Shown here piece after piece: positions 40,809-49,138 of a stretch of DNA of 64,000 nt (positions are counted from its first letter, which is position 1; every line of letters begins with the position of its first letter). Below the pieces are notes generated by a model, which had not been told where the DNA came from, searched no databases, and worked only from the letters and a program-made list of their open reading frames with translations. The stretch comes from Cohnella sp. GbtcB17 (lineage in GTDB: Bacteria; Bacillota; Bacilli; Paenibacillales; Paenibacillaceae). Where the stretch lies: assembly GCF_019091135.1 (NCBI RefSeq), contig NZ_JAGXJW010000050.1:1-64000 (forward strand), in the 5' to 3' direction. The translations under genes were made by a program, and so were the position numbers.

Positions 40809-42125
40809 CTACTTCAGCTCCAGCTCGACGACCGTCCCGCGCGCATCCGGCAGCGGATAAGTGTAGTGCACCGGCGTAGCGAAATTGAAGAAGGCGTCGG
40901 CTTCGAAAAGCGCGGCGTTCCAGGGACGGGATACCGGGAGCTCCGAGCCGTCGGCGAGCAGCCGCGCGCGCTTGATGCGGTCCGCGAGACCGGCCAGGTT
41001 AATCGCGCCTACGCTTTGTTCGAAAACGTGCGCGTACAGCTTGTTGCCCTTTTGCGTGTAGCGTCCCCAATCGGGCTTCGGCAGCTCCGCCTGTCCGCAG
41101 CCGTAGATGCTGTCGCCGTTCAGCGCCATCCAGTCGCCGACTTCGGCCAGGATCTCCAGCGACTGCCGCGGGATGCGCCCGCGCGCGTCGGGCCCTACGT
41201 TCAGCAGCAGGTTGCCGTTTTTGCTGACGCATTCAATCAGCTTGCGGATGACGAGGGTCGGCGACTTGTAGTTCGTGTCCGAAGCGACGTATCCCCAGTT
41301 GTTGTTCAGCGTCACGCAGGCCTCCCACGGGATCGGCTGGCCGTCTTCGGCGGTCACGCCGGTCGGCGGGATAATCTGCTCGGGCGAGGCGAAGTCGCCG
41401 GCATACGTGAGGGGTTCCTTCGTGTAAATGCTGCCGCCGCCTTCTCCGCCGGCCTCCAGCCGGTTGTCTATCACGATGTGTGGCTGAAGCTCCCGCATCA
41501 TGGCGATCAGCTCCGAAGCGCGCCACTTCTCGCCCTGCATGACGTCGTAGGAGAAGTCGAACCACATCAGATCCAGCTTGCCGTAGTCCGTCAGCAGCTC
41601 GCGGACTTGCCCGTGCATATATTCGAGATAGCGGTCAAAGGTTGCCGGATCCCGTTTGTACGCTTCGTTGTCCCGCATCGGGTGGTAGAGGTCTCCGTGA
41701 GCGGGAAAGTCTTCATGATGCCAGTCGATCAGCGAGTAATAGAGCCCGACCTTGAGTCCCTCCGCGCGGAACGCTTCCAGAAACTCCGCCACGAGGTCGC
41801 GTCCGGCCTTCGTTTTCGTCGACTTGTAGTCCGTCAGCTTGCTGTCGAACAGGCAGAAGCCGTCGTGATGCTTGGCCGTCAGCACGGCGTACTTCATGCC
41901 GGCCTGCCGCGCGGCGCGCGCCCAAGCACGCGGATCGTAGTCTATGGGATCGAACTCGTCGAAATAAACCTGATAGTCTTCCACCGAAATGCGCTCCACG
42001 TTGCGGATCCATTCGCCGCGCGCCGGAATCGCGTACAGCCCCCAATGGATAAACATACCGAACCGGTCCTGCAAAAACCAGCGCGTCCGCTCCTGGCGGT
42101 CCAGCCATTCCTGATTATGTGCCAT
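40809..42125 (-). CDS. Alpha-L-fucosidase, GH29 family
   Basis: A 438-residue enzyme with CGGAGGAAG upstream and no signal peptide. GH29 features are FGMFIHWGLYAIPARGEW at the start, KYAVLTAKHHDGFCLFDS, and LDLMWFDFSYD near residue 190, whose WFD Asp is the likely nucleophile. LLLNVGPDARGRIP follows. It hydrolyses alpha-L-fucosides in the cytoplasm. The divergent AraC regulator is the likely controller. A uptake system is not adjacent; the MFS protein at 30716 is a distant candidate. Confidence 0.93.
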   Translation of the reverse strand: MAHNQEWLDRQERTRWFLQDRFGMFIHWGLYAIPARGEWIRNVERISVEDYQVYFDEFDPIDYDPRAWARAARQAGMKYAVLTAKHHDGFCLFDSKLTDYKSTKTKAGRDLVAEFLEAFRAEGLKVGLYYSLIDWHHEDFPAHGDLYHPMRDNEAYKRDPATFDRYLEYMHGQVRELLTDYGKLDLMWFDFSYDVMQGEKWRASELIAMMRELQPHIVIDNRLEAGGEGGGSIYTKEPLTYAGDFASPEQIIPPTGVTAEDGQPIPWEACVTLNNNWGYVASDTNYKSPTLVIRKLIECVSKNGNLLLNVGPDARGRIPRQSLEILAEVGDWMALNGDSIYGCGQAELPKPDWGRYTQKGNKLYAHVFEQSVGAINLAGLADRIKRARLLADGSELPVSRPWNAALFEADAFFNFATPVHYTYPLPDARGTVVELELK

Positions 42126-42288
42126 CGTCGCGACTTCCTCCGTTATAATAGGGATAGGCTCTCGGCCTTGCCAGCCCAGTGTACCAGCATCGGGCGGGAG
42201 GCGGGAGGGACGCGGTTAAGGCTTGCGGGTATCAAATTAACCTCGTTCGAGAACGCTGCCATACTTACGGGAACGCGGGGGGAAAACG

Positions 42289-43143
42289 ATGGGCAACGGA
42301 ACGGCCGGGATCGGCGAACTTGACGACATACTGCCACAGCTCCGAATCGACGTGATCGAGGCGCATTATTCGCAGTGCAGTCCCGTGTGGCGGGAGATCG
42401 ATTATATACCTGCCCACAACAAGCTTTATTACATATGCGAAGGCGAGGGCTGGCTGCGCATCGGCGACAAGGAGCTTCGGCCGCAGCCGGGGGAGCTGGT
42501 CGTGATGCCGGCCAACGTGCTTCAATCGTTTTCGGCGATCGAAGGACGCAGGCCGTTTTTAAAATATTGGTGTCATTTCACCGCGGACATCGGGGATGCC
42601 GGGCTGTTTTCATGGCTTGACATGCCGTACCGGATGACGATAGATGCTGAGCTGCGTGAGGAGGTTGGCCGCAAGTTTGAGGCGCTCGTCGCGTGCGCGG
42701 CCGAACGGGGGATCGGTGCGAGACTGCGGGAAAAAGCGTATCTGCTCGAGCTGCTGGCGCCGGTCGCAGAGCGGGCCGCGATCAGCCGGACGGGCGGAAC
42801 CGCGGAGGATGCGGAGCGAATCATGCAGATCACGCGTTACGTCGAGACGCATCTCGCGAATGAGCTGACGCTGGACAGCCTGGCCGACTACCTGCATCTG
42901 CATCCCAACTATTTGGTCAAATACTTCAACCAACGCTTCGGCATGCCGCCGATCCGGTACGTGAACCGCAAACGCATGGAGCGGGCCCGGCTGCTGCTTC
43001 GGACGACGGACCGCAGCATCAAGGAGATCGCCGCAGCCGTCGGGTACCCGGATACGAACCACTTCGCCAAGGCGTTTCGCCGCGAGACGAGCGCAAGCCC
43101 GTCGGCGTACCGGTCGGGGGGCGGAGCGGGGGGCGAAGGGTAG
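42289..43143 (+). CDS. AraC-family regulator with cupin domain, fucosidase-linked
   Basis: A 284-residue regulator starting at ATG after GGGGGG. Residues 20-110 form the cupin sensor (LYYICEGEGWLRIGDKELRP, QPGELVVMPANVLQSF). Residues 180-275 are the AraC DNA-binding domain (LDSLADYLHLHPNYLVKYF, KEIAAAVGYPDTNHFAKAF). It is divergent from the GH29 gene and probably activates it with an L-fucose-like ligand. Its transcript probably runs through array E to the terminator at 43474. Confidence 0.92.
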   Translation: MGNGTAGIGELDDILPQLRIDVIEAHYSQCSPVWREIDYIPAHNKLYYICEGEGWLRIGDKELRPQPGELVVMPANVLQSFSAIEGRRPFLKYWCHFTADIGDAGLFSWLDMPYRMTIDAELREEVGRKFEALVACAAERGIGARLREKAYLLELLAPVAERAAISRTGGTAEDAERIMQITRYVETHLANELTLDSLADYLHLHPNYLVKYFNQRFGMPPIRYVNRKRMERARLLLRTTDRSIKEIAAAVGYPDTNHFAKAFRRETSASPSAYRSGGGAGGEG

Positions 43144-43194
43144 GGGGGCGAGATCAGGCCGTGCATGCGCGGCCTCCTGCAAGGGGCGTTTATG

Positions 43195-43470
43195 GGGTGG
43201 GATTGGCGTGTTGGCGGCGAAATAAGGATGTGGCGTATCGTTAACATGCTAGGATCGCGTGCTTGGGGAGAGATAAGGATGCGCGGTATCGTTAATGAGC
43301 GGGGATGGCGTGCTGGCGACGAAATAAGGATGTCGCGTATCATTGCTTTGCCGGGATCGCATGCTTGTGGAGAAATAAGAATGTGCGGCATCGTTAATGA
43401 GCGGGGAGGGCGTGCTGGCAACGATATAACGATGTGGCGTGTCGTTAATTCGCCGCGTAGCGACAGTGAA
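43195..43470. repeat. Tandem array E: five 51-bp units
   Basis: The ATAAGG landmark is at 43222, 43273, 43324, 43375 and (variant) 43426, each 51 bp apart. Cores read like AAATAAGGATG followed by TATCGTTAAT, and the last copy has arms ATAACGA and TCGTTAAT. The array sits between the stop codon of the AraC gene and its terminator, so it is probably transcribed as 3' untranslated RNA. Confidence 0.9.
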
Positions 43471-43473
43471 CGC

Positions 43474-43514
43474 AAAAGGAACGCCGGGGCCACCGTCCCC
43501 GACGTTCCTTTTTT
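43474..43514 (+). terminator. Strong terminator after array E
   Basis: AAAAGGAACG pairs with CGTTCCTTTT, with an inner CGGGG/CCCCG, followed by a T-run. Confidence 0.88.
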
Positions 43515-43611
43515 AACGATTAAGAAAGTATAAAAGAAACGCTTATCGTATACGCGGAGCTGCTTTTGGAGGAAGAGCACAACTTCAATGATTTGACATG
43601 GCTGAGAAGGT

Positions 43612-43805
43612 GGGAGAAAGTGTTGAAAAGCAGTTAATCGGCGCTCTAATCCGGGATTCGAGGGAATAAGTGTTCAACCGCAATTATTTGGTTCAGAACC
43701 GGATCGAAACGTTAAAATGCGGGAAATTAATTGCGCTTCAACACTTATTTGCCCAAGGATGTCGCGATCACGGGAAATAACTGCTTTTCAACCGTTATTA
43801 GATAG
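43612..43805. repeat. Array F: four irregular dyad units (50-59 bp apart)
   Basis: Units begin with GGG at 43612, 43662, 43721 and 43772 and carry AT-tipped dyads, for example AATAACTGCTTTTCAACCG with TTATT closing. They look like a more diverged relative of the other arrays. The rest of the stretch up to the ParB gene (43806-43924) shows no gene. Confidence 0.65.
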
Positions 43806-43924
43806 ACGTTGTCGTGCCATCGAACCTCTCAGCCGGACCGCTCCTGAGCGTTTGTCGCGATTTGTCATGCATTTCAGGCGGTCGGGGAGAATGGCAGTCC
43901 GCAGATTGTACACGAGACTGTTGC

Positions 43925-43958
43925 AAAAGACCGTCAGGGCGTGCCCTGATGGCTTTTT
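43925..43958 (-). terminator. Terminator after the ParB gene
   Basis: TCAGGGC (43934-43940) and GCCCTGA (43943-43949) form the stem, extended by CC/GG and short A and T runs. It overlaps the ParB stop codon. Confidence 0.7.
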
Positions 43959-45132
43959 AGATGCGCTTCGCGACTTCGGACCTCGCCGTCCGGCAAGCGC
44001 TCAGATGGCCTTCCAGCCGGCCGATGAGATCGTCGAGCCCGTCGCGCAGCGCCTCCGGATCGACGGAGGTGGCCGCCTGCAGCTCGGCTGCCAGTGCGTC
44101 CGGCGTCGGCAGCGCCGCGAGCAGCTCGCGCAGCGTCGCCATCGTCCGCGCGCCGGCCGCCGCAGCCGCCATCGCCGCCACGGCGCCTGCCGCATCGGCC
44201 TGGCCAAGCGCGCCAACTCCCGGTTGCGCCGCCACAGCCGCAGAAGCTGCCGCCGCCGCGCCAGCCGTCTCGGCGGCTGGATGCGGCTGGGCGCTACCCG
44301 CTCCGGCCGCGCCCTTGGCCTCCGCTTTTTTTCGCTGCGCCTCTTCGCGCTCCGCTTCTTCGCGCTCGGCCTCGGCTTCCGCCTTGCGACGCTCCGCATC
44401 CGCGGCCGCTCGGGCACGCTCCTTGCGGCTTGCCTCGTAGGCGGACCAGGTGTCCAAAAGACCGGGCCCGTCTTTGTACAGCAGCTGGCTCTTCGTGCGC
44501 TCCGAGATCGAAGCGTCCTTGAACAGCTTGGCGATCCGCTTCACGTCGATGACGGGCATCTCGTCCTTCGCCATCGTCAGCGCGAGGGGATCGCGGTACT
44601 CCATGGGCAGATCCTTGAGCGGGAGCATCTGGTCCTCGGTCAGCGTGCCCTTGCGGATGTCGGTGCCGCTGACGACGAGCTTCTTGACCGCGGGCCCGAA
44701 CTTCAGCAGCTCGCATTTGTTTTTGATATAGGACTCCGGCTTGCCGAGCTTGGCCGCCAGAAACTTGACCGAGCTCGCGAACTTGGGATCGTTCAGCAGC
44801 TTGTCGAACGCTTCGCCTTCCTCGATCGGGGTGAAGCCTTCGCGCGTCAGATTCTCGGCGACCTGCTCGAGGTAGATCTCCGTCTCGTCCGTCGCGTCCG
44901 ACACGATCGCAGGGATCGTATCGCGGCCGAGCTTCGAGCAGGCCAGGTACCGGCGGTTGCCGTAAATGATCTTGTAGCGCCCGCCCTCGGCCTTGCGTAC
45001 CTTGATCGGGGACAGCAGGCCGATCTCGCCGATGCTGTTCACAAGCTCCTGCAGCGATTCCTCGCCGAACCGGTAGCGGGGCTGATCCTTATCTTCGTCG
45101 ATCAGATTCATAGGCAATTCGATAATTTGCAT
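43957..45132 (-). CDS. Orphan ParB/Spo0J-family protein with Ala-rich C terminus
   Basis: A 391-residue protein with AGGAGAC upstream of ATG. The N-terminal ParB domain has LIDEDKDQPRYRFGEESLQE, the CTP-binding loop GNRRYLACSKLG (GERR is usual) and VAENLTREGFTPIEEGEAF. A helix-turn-helix follows (FLAAKLGKPESYIKNK). After residue 235 comes a charged coiled coil (RKAEAEAEREEAEREEAQRK) and then a long Ala-rich stretch before a final helical segment. No parA or replication gene is adjacent, so it is probably a regulator or accessory nucleoid protein rather than the main segregation protein. Confidence 0.88.
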   Translation of the reverse strand: MQIIELPMNLIDEDKDQPRYRFGEESLQELVNSIGEIGLLSPIKVRKAEGGRYKIIYGNRRYLACSKLGRDTIPAIVSDATDETEIYLEQVAENLTREGFTPIEEGEAFDKLLNDPKFASSVKFLAAKLGKPESYIKNKCELLKFGPAVKKLVVSGTDIRKGTLTEDQMLPLKDLPMEYRDPLALTMAKDEMPVIDVKRIAKLFKDASISERTKSQLLYKDGPGLLDTWSAYEASRKERARAAADAERRKAEAEAEREEAEREEAQRKKAEAKGAAGAGSAQPHPAAETAGAAAAASAAVAAQPGVGALGQADAAGAVAAMAAAAAGARTMATLRELLAALPTPDALAAELQAATSVDPEALRDGLDDLIGRLEGHLSACRTARSEVAKRI

Positions 45133-45193
45133 GTCGGCGTAGTCTCCTGTACGAATAATGGACGCCGCGCGGGCGCCATCGGCTTATCTGTCT

Positions 45194-45222
45194 ATTATAG
45201 TACAGGTTGTATCGGATAGGAA
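45194..45222 (-). promoter_or_regulatory. Candidate promoter of the ParB gene
   Basis: On the minus strand a perfect -10 TATAAT (45199-45194) is preceded after 17 bases by a weak -35 TTCCTA (45222-45217). Confidence 0.55.
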
Positions 45223-45263
45223 CGCACGATCCCCAATGTCTTCGCTGGCGACACCTTCCTATG

Positions 45264-45300
45264 CAAAAAAAGAAGCCGCGAACGCCGAAGCGTCGCAGCC
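45264..45300 (-). terminator. Terminator after the 1105-residue SLH gene
   Basis: On the minus strand GCTGCGACGC, a TTCG loop and GCGTTCGCGGC form a strong stem with one bulge, followed by TTCTTTTTTT. Confidence 0.85.
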
Positions 45301-45327
45301 TCTTTTCACAAGCTTGTCCGGCATTAC

Positions 45328-48300
45328 TTACTGCACGGCGATTTGCTCTGCGCCTTGCGCGTCGACCGTGTACTTATGGTTGGTCGCCGCTTCTTCGATG
45401 TCGGCGAATGCCCAGTGGGTAGCCGGCACATCCGTAAAGGTAACTGTAGTCGCCCCGTTCAGCGGACCGCGGCCGAACAGACGGTTCAGCACTTTGACGG
45501 CTTCGGCGCGCGTCAGTTTCTGATCGGGCTTGAACGTCTGACCGGCATAGCCCGTCATAATGCCTGCAGACGTAACGTAAGAGATCGCGTCCGCAGCCCA
45601 GTGGCTGTCGGCTACGTCGCTATAGTTGCCGTTGCCGGGGTTCGCGACGCCTTGCGACGTCGTCGGCCCCTTCTGCATCCAGCGGGCGGCGATCGCAGCC
45701 ATCTGCGCCCGCGTGACGGAGCCTTCCGGATCGAACATCGTGTCGGAGACACCGCCCATAATGCCTGCCGACTTGGCTTTAAGAATCTCGTCCTTCGCCC
45801 AGTGTCCGGCTTTGACGTCCGAACCCGCGGTCATGCCTGCGGAAGCCGTGACGTCAGGCAGGTTGCGTGCGAGCATAGCCGCCATTTGGGCGCGCGTCAC
45901 GAACGCATTGGGACGGAAGTCCGCGCCGAATCCGTTAATATACGGCGTATGCGCGGTGGGCGTTGGGGTTTGCGTTTGGGTGCCGTTCAAGCCGTCCGCG
46001 TAAACGATGGCGAAGGTGCTGAATTTTTGCACGGTGAACTGAATGCCCGTCATGTTGTTCATCGTGACGACTTTGCCTTGGATCAGTTCCTTGGTGCCGT
46101 CGCTGTGCTCGGCGTAGACGCCGAGATGGTTCAAGATGCGGTTGCGCTCCGCCGTATCGGTCGGCAGACCGTTTTTCAGCGGCAGGAACAGGCTCGCTTC
46201 GCGGCTTTGCAGGTTCGTCTCGATCTGCATCGGACGACCGTAGATTTTAATAGATTCGTCCTTGACGTAATCCTGAACGGCTTTTTCCTGCTTGGCTCTC
46301 GTCTCGATCTGTACGCGTCCGTCTTCGGTCTTGACCGGCACGAGACGGAAGTACAGATCCTGTCCGAAGCCGGAGAGCGAAGCGGTCGGAATCGACACGA
46401 TGCCGTCGCCGGTGGACAACTCGAGATTCATTTTACCGTCATTAATTTGCGTCAAGGCTGCCGCCGGAATCGTCACCGATATTTCCGAAATTTTGTCTTC
46501 GGAGTCGGGGATGGCGATGCGGACGGTGCTGCCGCCTTGCGCCTTGGCTTTGTCCACGGCTTCCTTGGCGATATCGGCAGACAGCGTTACGCTGTCCGTC
46601 ACTTTGCCGGACGCATCGGTCGTGCGGGTGACCGGCGTACGGGCCAGGCCGCTGCCGTCGCCGCCCTGAACGTCGACATAGCGCGTTTCCGTATTGTTCG
46701 ACGGCACATACACATAAGGCGCGTTAAAAGAGACGGTGGTCGTCGGGCTTGTGCTCCTTACGCCGTTCTCCTTGACGCGGACGAGCACGGTGACATAACC
46801 GGAGAATACCGGCACATTTTCGGGATCGTAGCTCTTCCACGTCTTGCCGTCATCGGTCGAGTACTCCATCGTCGCATCGGCGCCGACGAGCTTGTCCGCA
46901 TTGTCGTCGGCCGTGACCGAAGGCGCTGCCGGCGTAAAGAATTCGTTGAAGGCAGACTGGATCGCAGCCAGGTCGGCAAAGCCGCCTTCGGGGCGATGTT
47001 CGAGCATCCAATTGCTAAGCGCTTCATACGCATCCTCAGGGAAGGCGGGATCGTTCATTTTCGACAGATCCAGATCCCAATCTTCAATTTGTGCGTTTTC
47101 CTTTTGTAAAGTATCGGCCATCAACTGCGTTGCTTGAAGGAATTGCAACGATTCGGACATTTGCTCCGTCGTCAATGCCTGGTTTACCGGCGGATACTTA
47201 TCTATCAAACCCAGCAGGATAAAGAAGAGTCCTCCGGCCACGTTATCGACCTCTTGGCCTTCCGGCAATTTATCCAAGGTTGTTAGTGCCAAATACATAT
47301 AATAGGCATAAATCGATTTTTCGACGGGCGTGAAGGCCATGTAAGCATCGGCTAGCTGAGTGAACTGCTCGGCCCCCTTGGCGTCCGGGAACACGGTGTC
47401 GAAGTTGGCGACATGTTCGAACACGGCATCGATTGTGGAAGCGACGGCAGGCAAGCTCCGGTCGTCCAGCAAGCCGATCGGGCTGGCCACCAGATCCGAG
47501 ACGTACTGCAGCTGTTCGACGCTCGTAAACGCATAGGGATCGGGCTCCTCGTTATTGCCGTTGCTGCCGGTATTTCCGATATTGAAGTTCATGATGGTCT
47601 TGGCCCAAGACAGCTTGATGGCGTCGTTCCAATTCTCGAAGCCGTCAGGCAGCTTCAGGCCGAGCTCCGGGTCGGTCAGCGCATCAAGCATGGCCGTCTC
47701 ATCTTCGGCTGCAATGGCTTGATTGACGGCACGGAGGGTCAAGAAGTTGTCGATCGTGGATTGAACATCGGCTACGCTAGCATAGCCGGCTTCCGGACGC
47801 TGGTCGATCAACCGCTGGGCAAGGGCCAACCAGTTTCCTATCGTTACCTCGTCCGCTTCCAGGTCGGCTCCCAAGATCTCTACAGCTTTGCTGAGGTCGA
47901 TACCCATATCAGCCATCGGAACATCGGGATATTCGGATTCGAAGTCATCGTTGTCATCCGCATAGCTGAGAAACCCCATCAGCACATAGAGCATATCCTC
48001 AGCGGTCTCCGGCCGGCTAAAGCCTGGCGCTCCGCCCTCCGGATCGAACAGCATCATGACGATATAAAGAGGCGTATATTCTTCGCTGACGCTGGCCTTG
48101 GCGATTTCGTTTTGAATATAAGTGTCGTGAATATGCCGGTCAGCCGGCGACATGGCTTTAACGTGATCTAGCGCTGCTTTCAAAAACTCGATATCCGGGG
48201 AATTGGGGAACAACGTCTCGATCTCAGAAGACATCGACAGAATCTGATTGATCTTGCCGCTTATAGCATCCAAGCTCACATCATCGCCCGAAGCATACAA

Positions 48301-48645
48301 AATGGCGATCACATCCAGCTTGAATTGAATTTGCTTAATGTTCTCAAAGTCTTCGTTTGCACTGGGTTGGAAAAAGCCTTTGATAAATTCCATGGCGCTG
48401 GACAGGTCTCGTTGGTCCCAATTAGCGAAGTTGTCCGGCAGGGTGAGGTCTCCTGCTTGTTCGCCATCGGTAAGCGCTGTCAATAAGCTCGATTCATCTG
48501 CTGCTTCATTGACCGCAGCGACCGTGGCATTTGGCGCGGCTGCGGCGCTGGCGATTTTCCAGCTGCCGACCATACCTAACAGCGGTTGAAGCAATAAGAG
48601 GGCGACGAGCAGCCGAGCGACAAAGCTAGCGTTTTTTGAGCGCAT
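45328..48645 (-). CDS. Large secreted protein with three C-terminal SLH domains
   Basis: A 1105-residue exported protein: signal peptide (LLVALLLLQPLLGM, cleavage near ASAAAA), a long helical N-terminal region, a beta-rich middle, and three SLH domains at about 910-1095 (ITRAQM-like VTRAQMAAMLARN, VTRAQMAAIAARW, LTRAEAVKVLNRLFG). The helical part has an internal duplication: LLTALTD...LPDNFANW and MLDALTD...LPDGFENW, and LIDQRPEAGYASVADVQS and MLEHRPEGGFADLAAIQS. The middle contains YSTDDGKTWKSYDPENVP. SLH domains bind pyruvylated cell-wall polymer, so it is a surface protein. The role is unknown. It is divergent from the giant SLH gene. Confidence 0.88.
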   Translation of the reverse strand: MRSKNASFVARLLVALLLLQPLLGMVGSWKIASAAAAPNATVAAVNEAADESSLLTALTDGEQAGDLTLPDNFANWDQRDLSSAMEFIKGFFQPSANEDFENIKQIQFKLDVIAILYASGDDVSLDAISGKINQILSMSSEIETLFPNSPDIEFLKAALDHVKAMSPADRHIHDTYIQNEIAKASVSEEYTPLYIVMMLFDPEGGAPGFSRPETAEDMLYVLMGFLSYADDNDDFESEYPDVPMADMGIDLSKAVEILGADLEADEVTIGNWLALAQRLIDQRPEAGYASVADVQSTIDNFLTLRAVNQAIAAEDETAMLDALTDPELGLKLPDGFENWNDAIKLSWAKTIMNFNIGNTGSNGNNEEPDPYAFTSVEQLQYVSDLVASPIGLLDDRSLPAVASTIDAVFEHVANFDTVFPDAKGAEQFTQLADAYMAFTPVEKSIYAYYMYLALTTLDKLPEGQEVDNVAGGLFFILLGLIDKYPPVNQALTTEQMSESLQFLQATQLMADTLQKENAQIEDWDLDLSKMNDPAFPEDAYEALSNWMLEHRPEGGFADLAAIQSAFNEFFTPAAPSVTADDNADKLVGADATMEYSTDDGKTWKSYDPENVPVFSGYVTVLVRVKENGVRSTSPTTTVSFNAPYVYVPSNNTETRYVDVQGGDGSGLARTPVTRTTDASGKVTDSVTLSADIAKEAVDKAKAQGGSTVRIAIPDSEDKISEISVTIPAAALTQINDGKMNLELSTGDGIVSIPTASLSGFGQDLYFRLVPVKTEDGRVQIETRAKQEKAVQDYVKDESIKIYGRPMQIETNLQSREASLFLPLKNGLPTDTAERNRILNHLGVYAEHSDGTKELIQGKVVTMNNMTGIQFTVQKFSTFAIVYADGLNGTQTQTPTPTAHTPYINGFGADFRPNAFVTRAQMAAMLARNLPDVTASAGMTAGSDVKAGHWAKDEILKAKSAGIMGGVSDTMFDPEGSVTRAQMAAIAARWMQKGPTTSQGVANPGNGNYSDVADSHWAADAISYVTSAGIMTGYAGQTFKPDQKLTRAEAVKVLNRLFGRGPLNGATTVTFTDVPATHWAFADIEEAATNHKYTVDAQGAEQIAVQ

Positions 48646-49013
48646 CTCTCAGTTCCCTTCTTGTGATGTATTTAAACTCAATAAAAATTAACACCGCATT
48701 AAAACTTGTTAAACACATTAATTTCCATAGGATAAAGAAAGAGGTGTTCTGTAATTGATCGAATAACGGCAAGTGTTTTGGTGTTTTAAAGCAGCGTCGG
48801 CGCGGGGCCATCTCCTACACCCATCTTAGGCTTTGCTTAAGGCGCTTTTTCCGTAGGCAAGCTGAACCTTAACGTGAGCTTCGTCCATTTTTTCCGTTTG
48901 CCCGCGAACGTTACCGAATCTCCCCGTAGAGCCGATTTGCCTCAGATTGATTCGTGATTTCACCCCCTTCCAACTATATTCGCTTTGAATATCCAATTGG
49001 AGGTCCCAGGCTG
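48646..49013. other. Divergent intergenic region between two SLH genes
   Basis: AT-rich next to the 48645 start (TTTAAACTCAATAAAAATTA) and GC-richer to the right. No convincing gene or clear promoter pair is visible. The last part before 49139 is the repeated leader described separately. Confidence 0.6.
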
Positions 49014-49131
49014 TATGACTCGGGTCGTAGCGAAGTCATGACCGGCATGACAAAAGCGATGACGGCTGCTCACTAGTGGGATCGGGAGCTGCGATTTACG
49101 CTTGATTATAGATTCGCCGAGAATACGGAGG
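49014..49131 (+). promoter_or_regulatory. Repeated leader element, copy 1
   Basis: About 118 bp upstream of the giant SLH gene that align with 57259-57374. It holds four ATGAC units at 49015, 49038, 49047 and 49059, then CACTAGTG, a shared TTACGCT about 16 bases later, and an AATA-GGAG ribosome region. Only scattered bases differ between the copies. It is probably a promoter and operator region or a leader RNA. Confidence 0.7.
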
Positions 49132-49138
49132 TATCGTG

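Noticed and set aside
45343..47109. 588-codon plus-strand frame opposite the SLH gene
   Set aside because: The minus strand has a signal peptide, duplicated units and three SLH domains; the plus translation has no recognisable domain.
48626..48811. 61-residue minus-strand frame upstream of the SLH gene
   Set aside because: It overlaps the SLH start and its likely promoter and lacks a ribosome site.
49014..49131. c-di-GMP or other known riboswitch in the repeated leader
   Set aside because: I could not find the conserved bases of the GEMM, c-di-AMP or T-box classes; the ATGAC repeats fit DNA binding sites at least as well.
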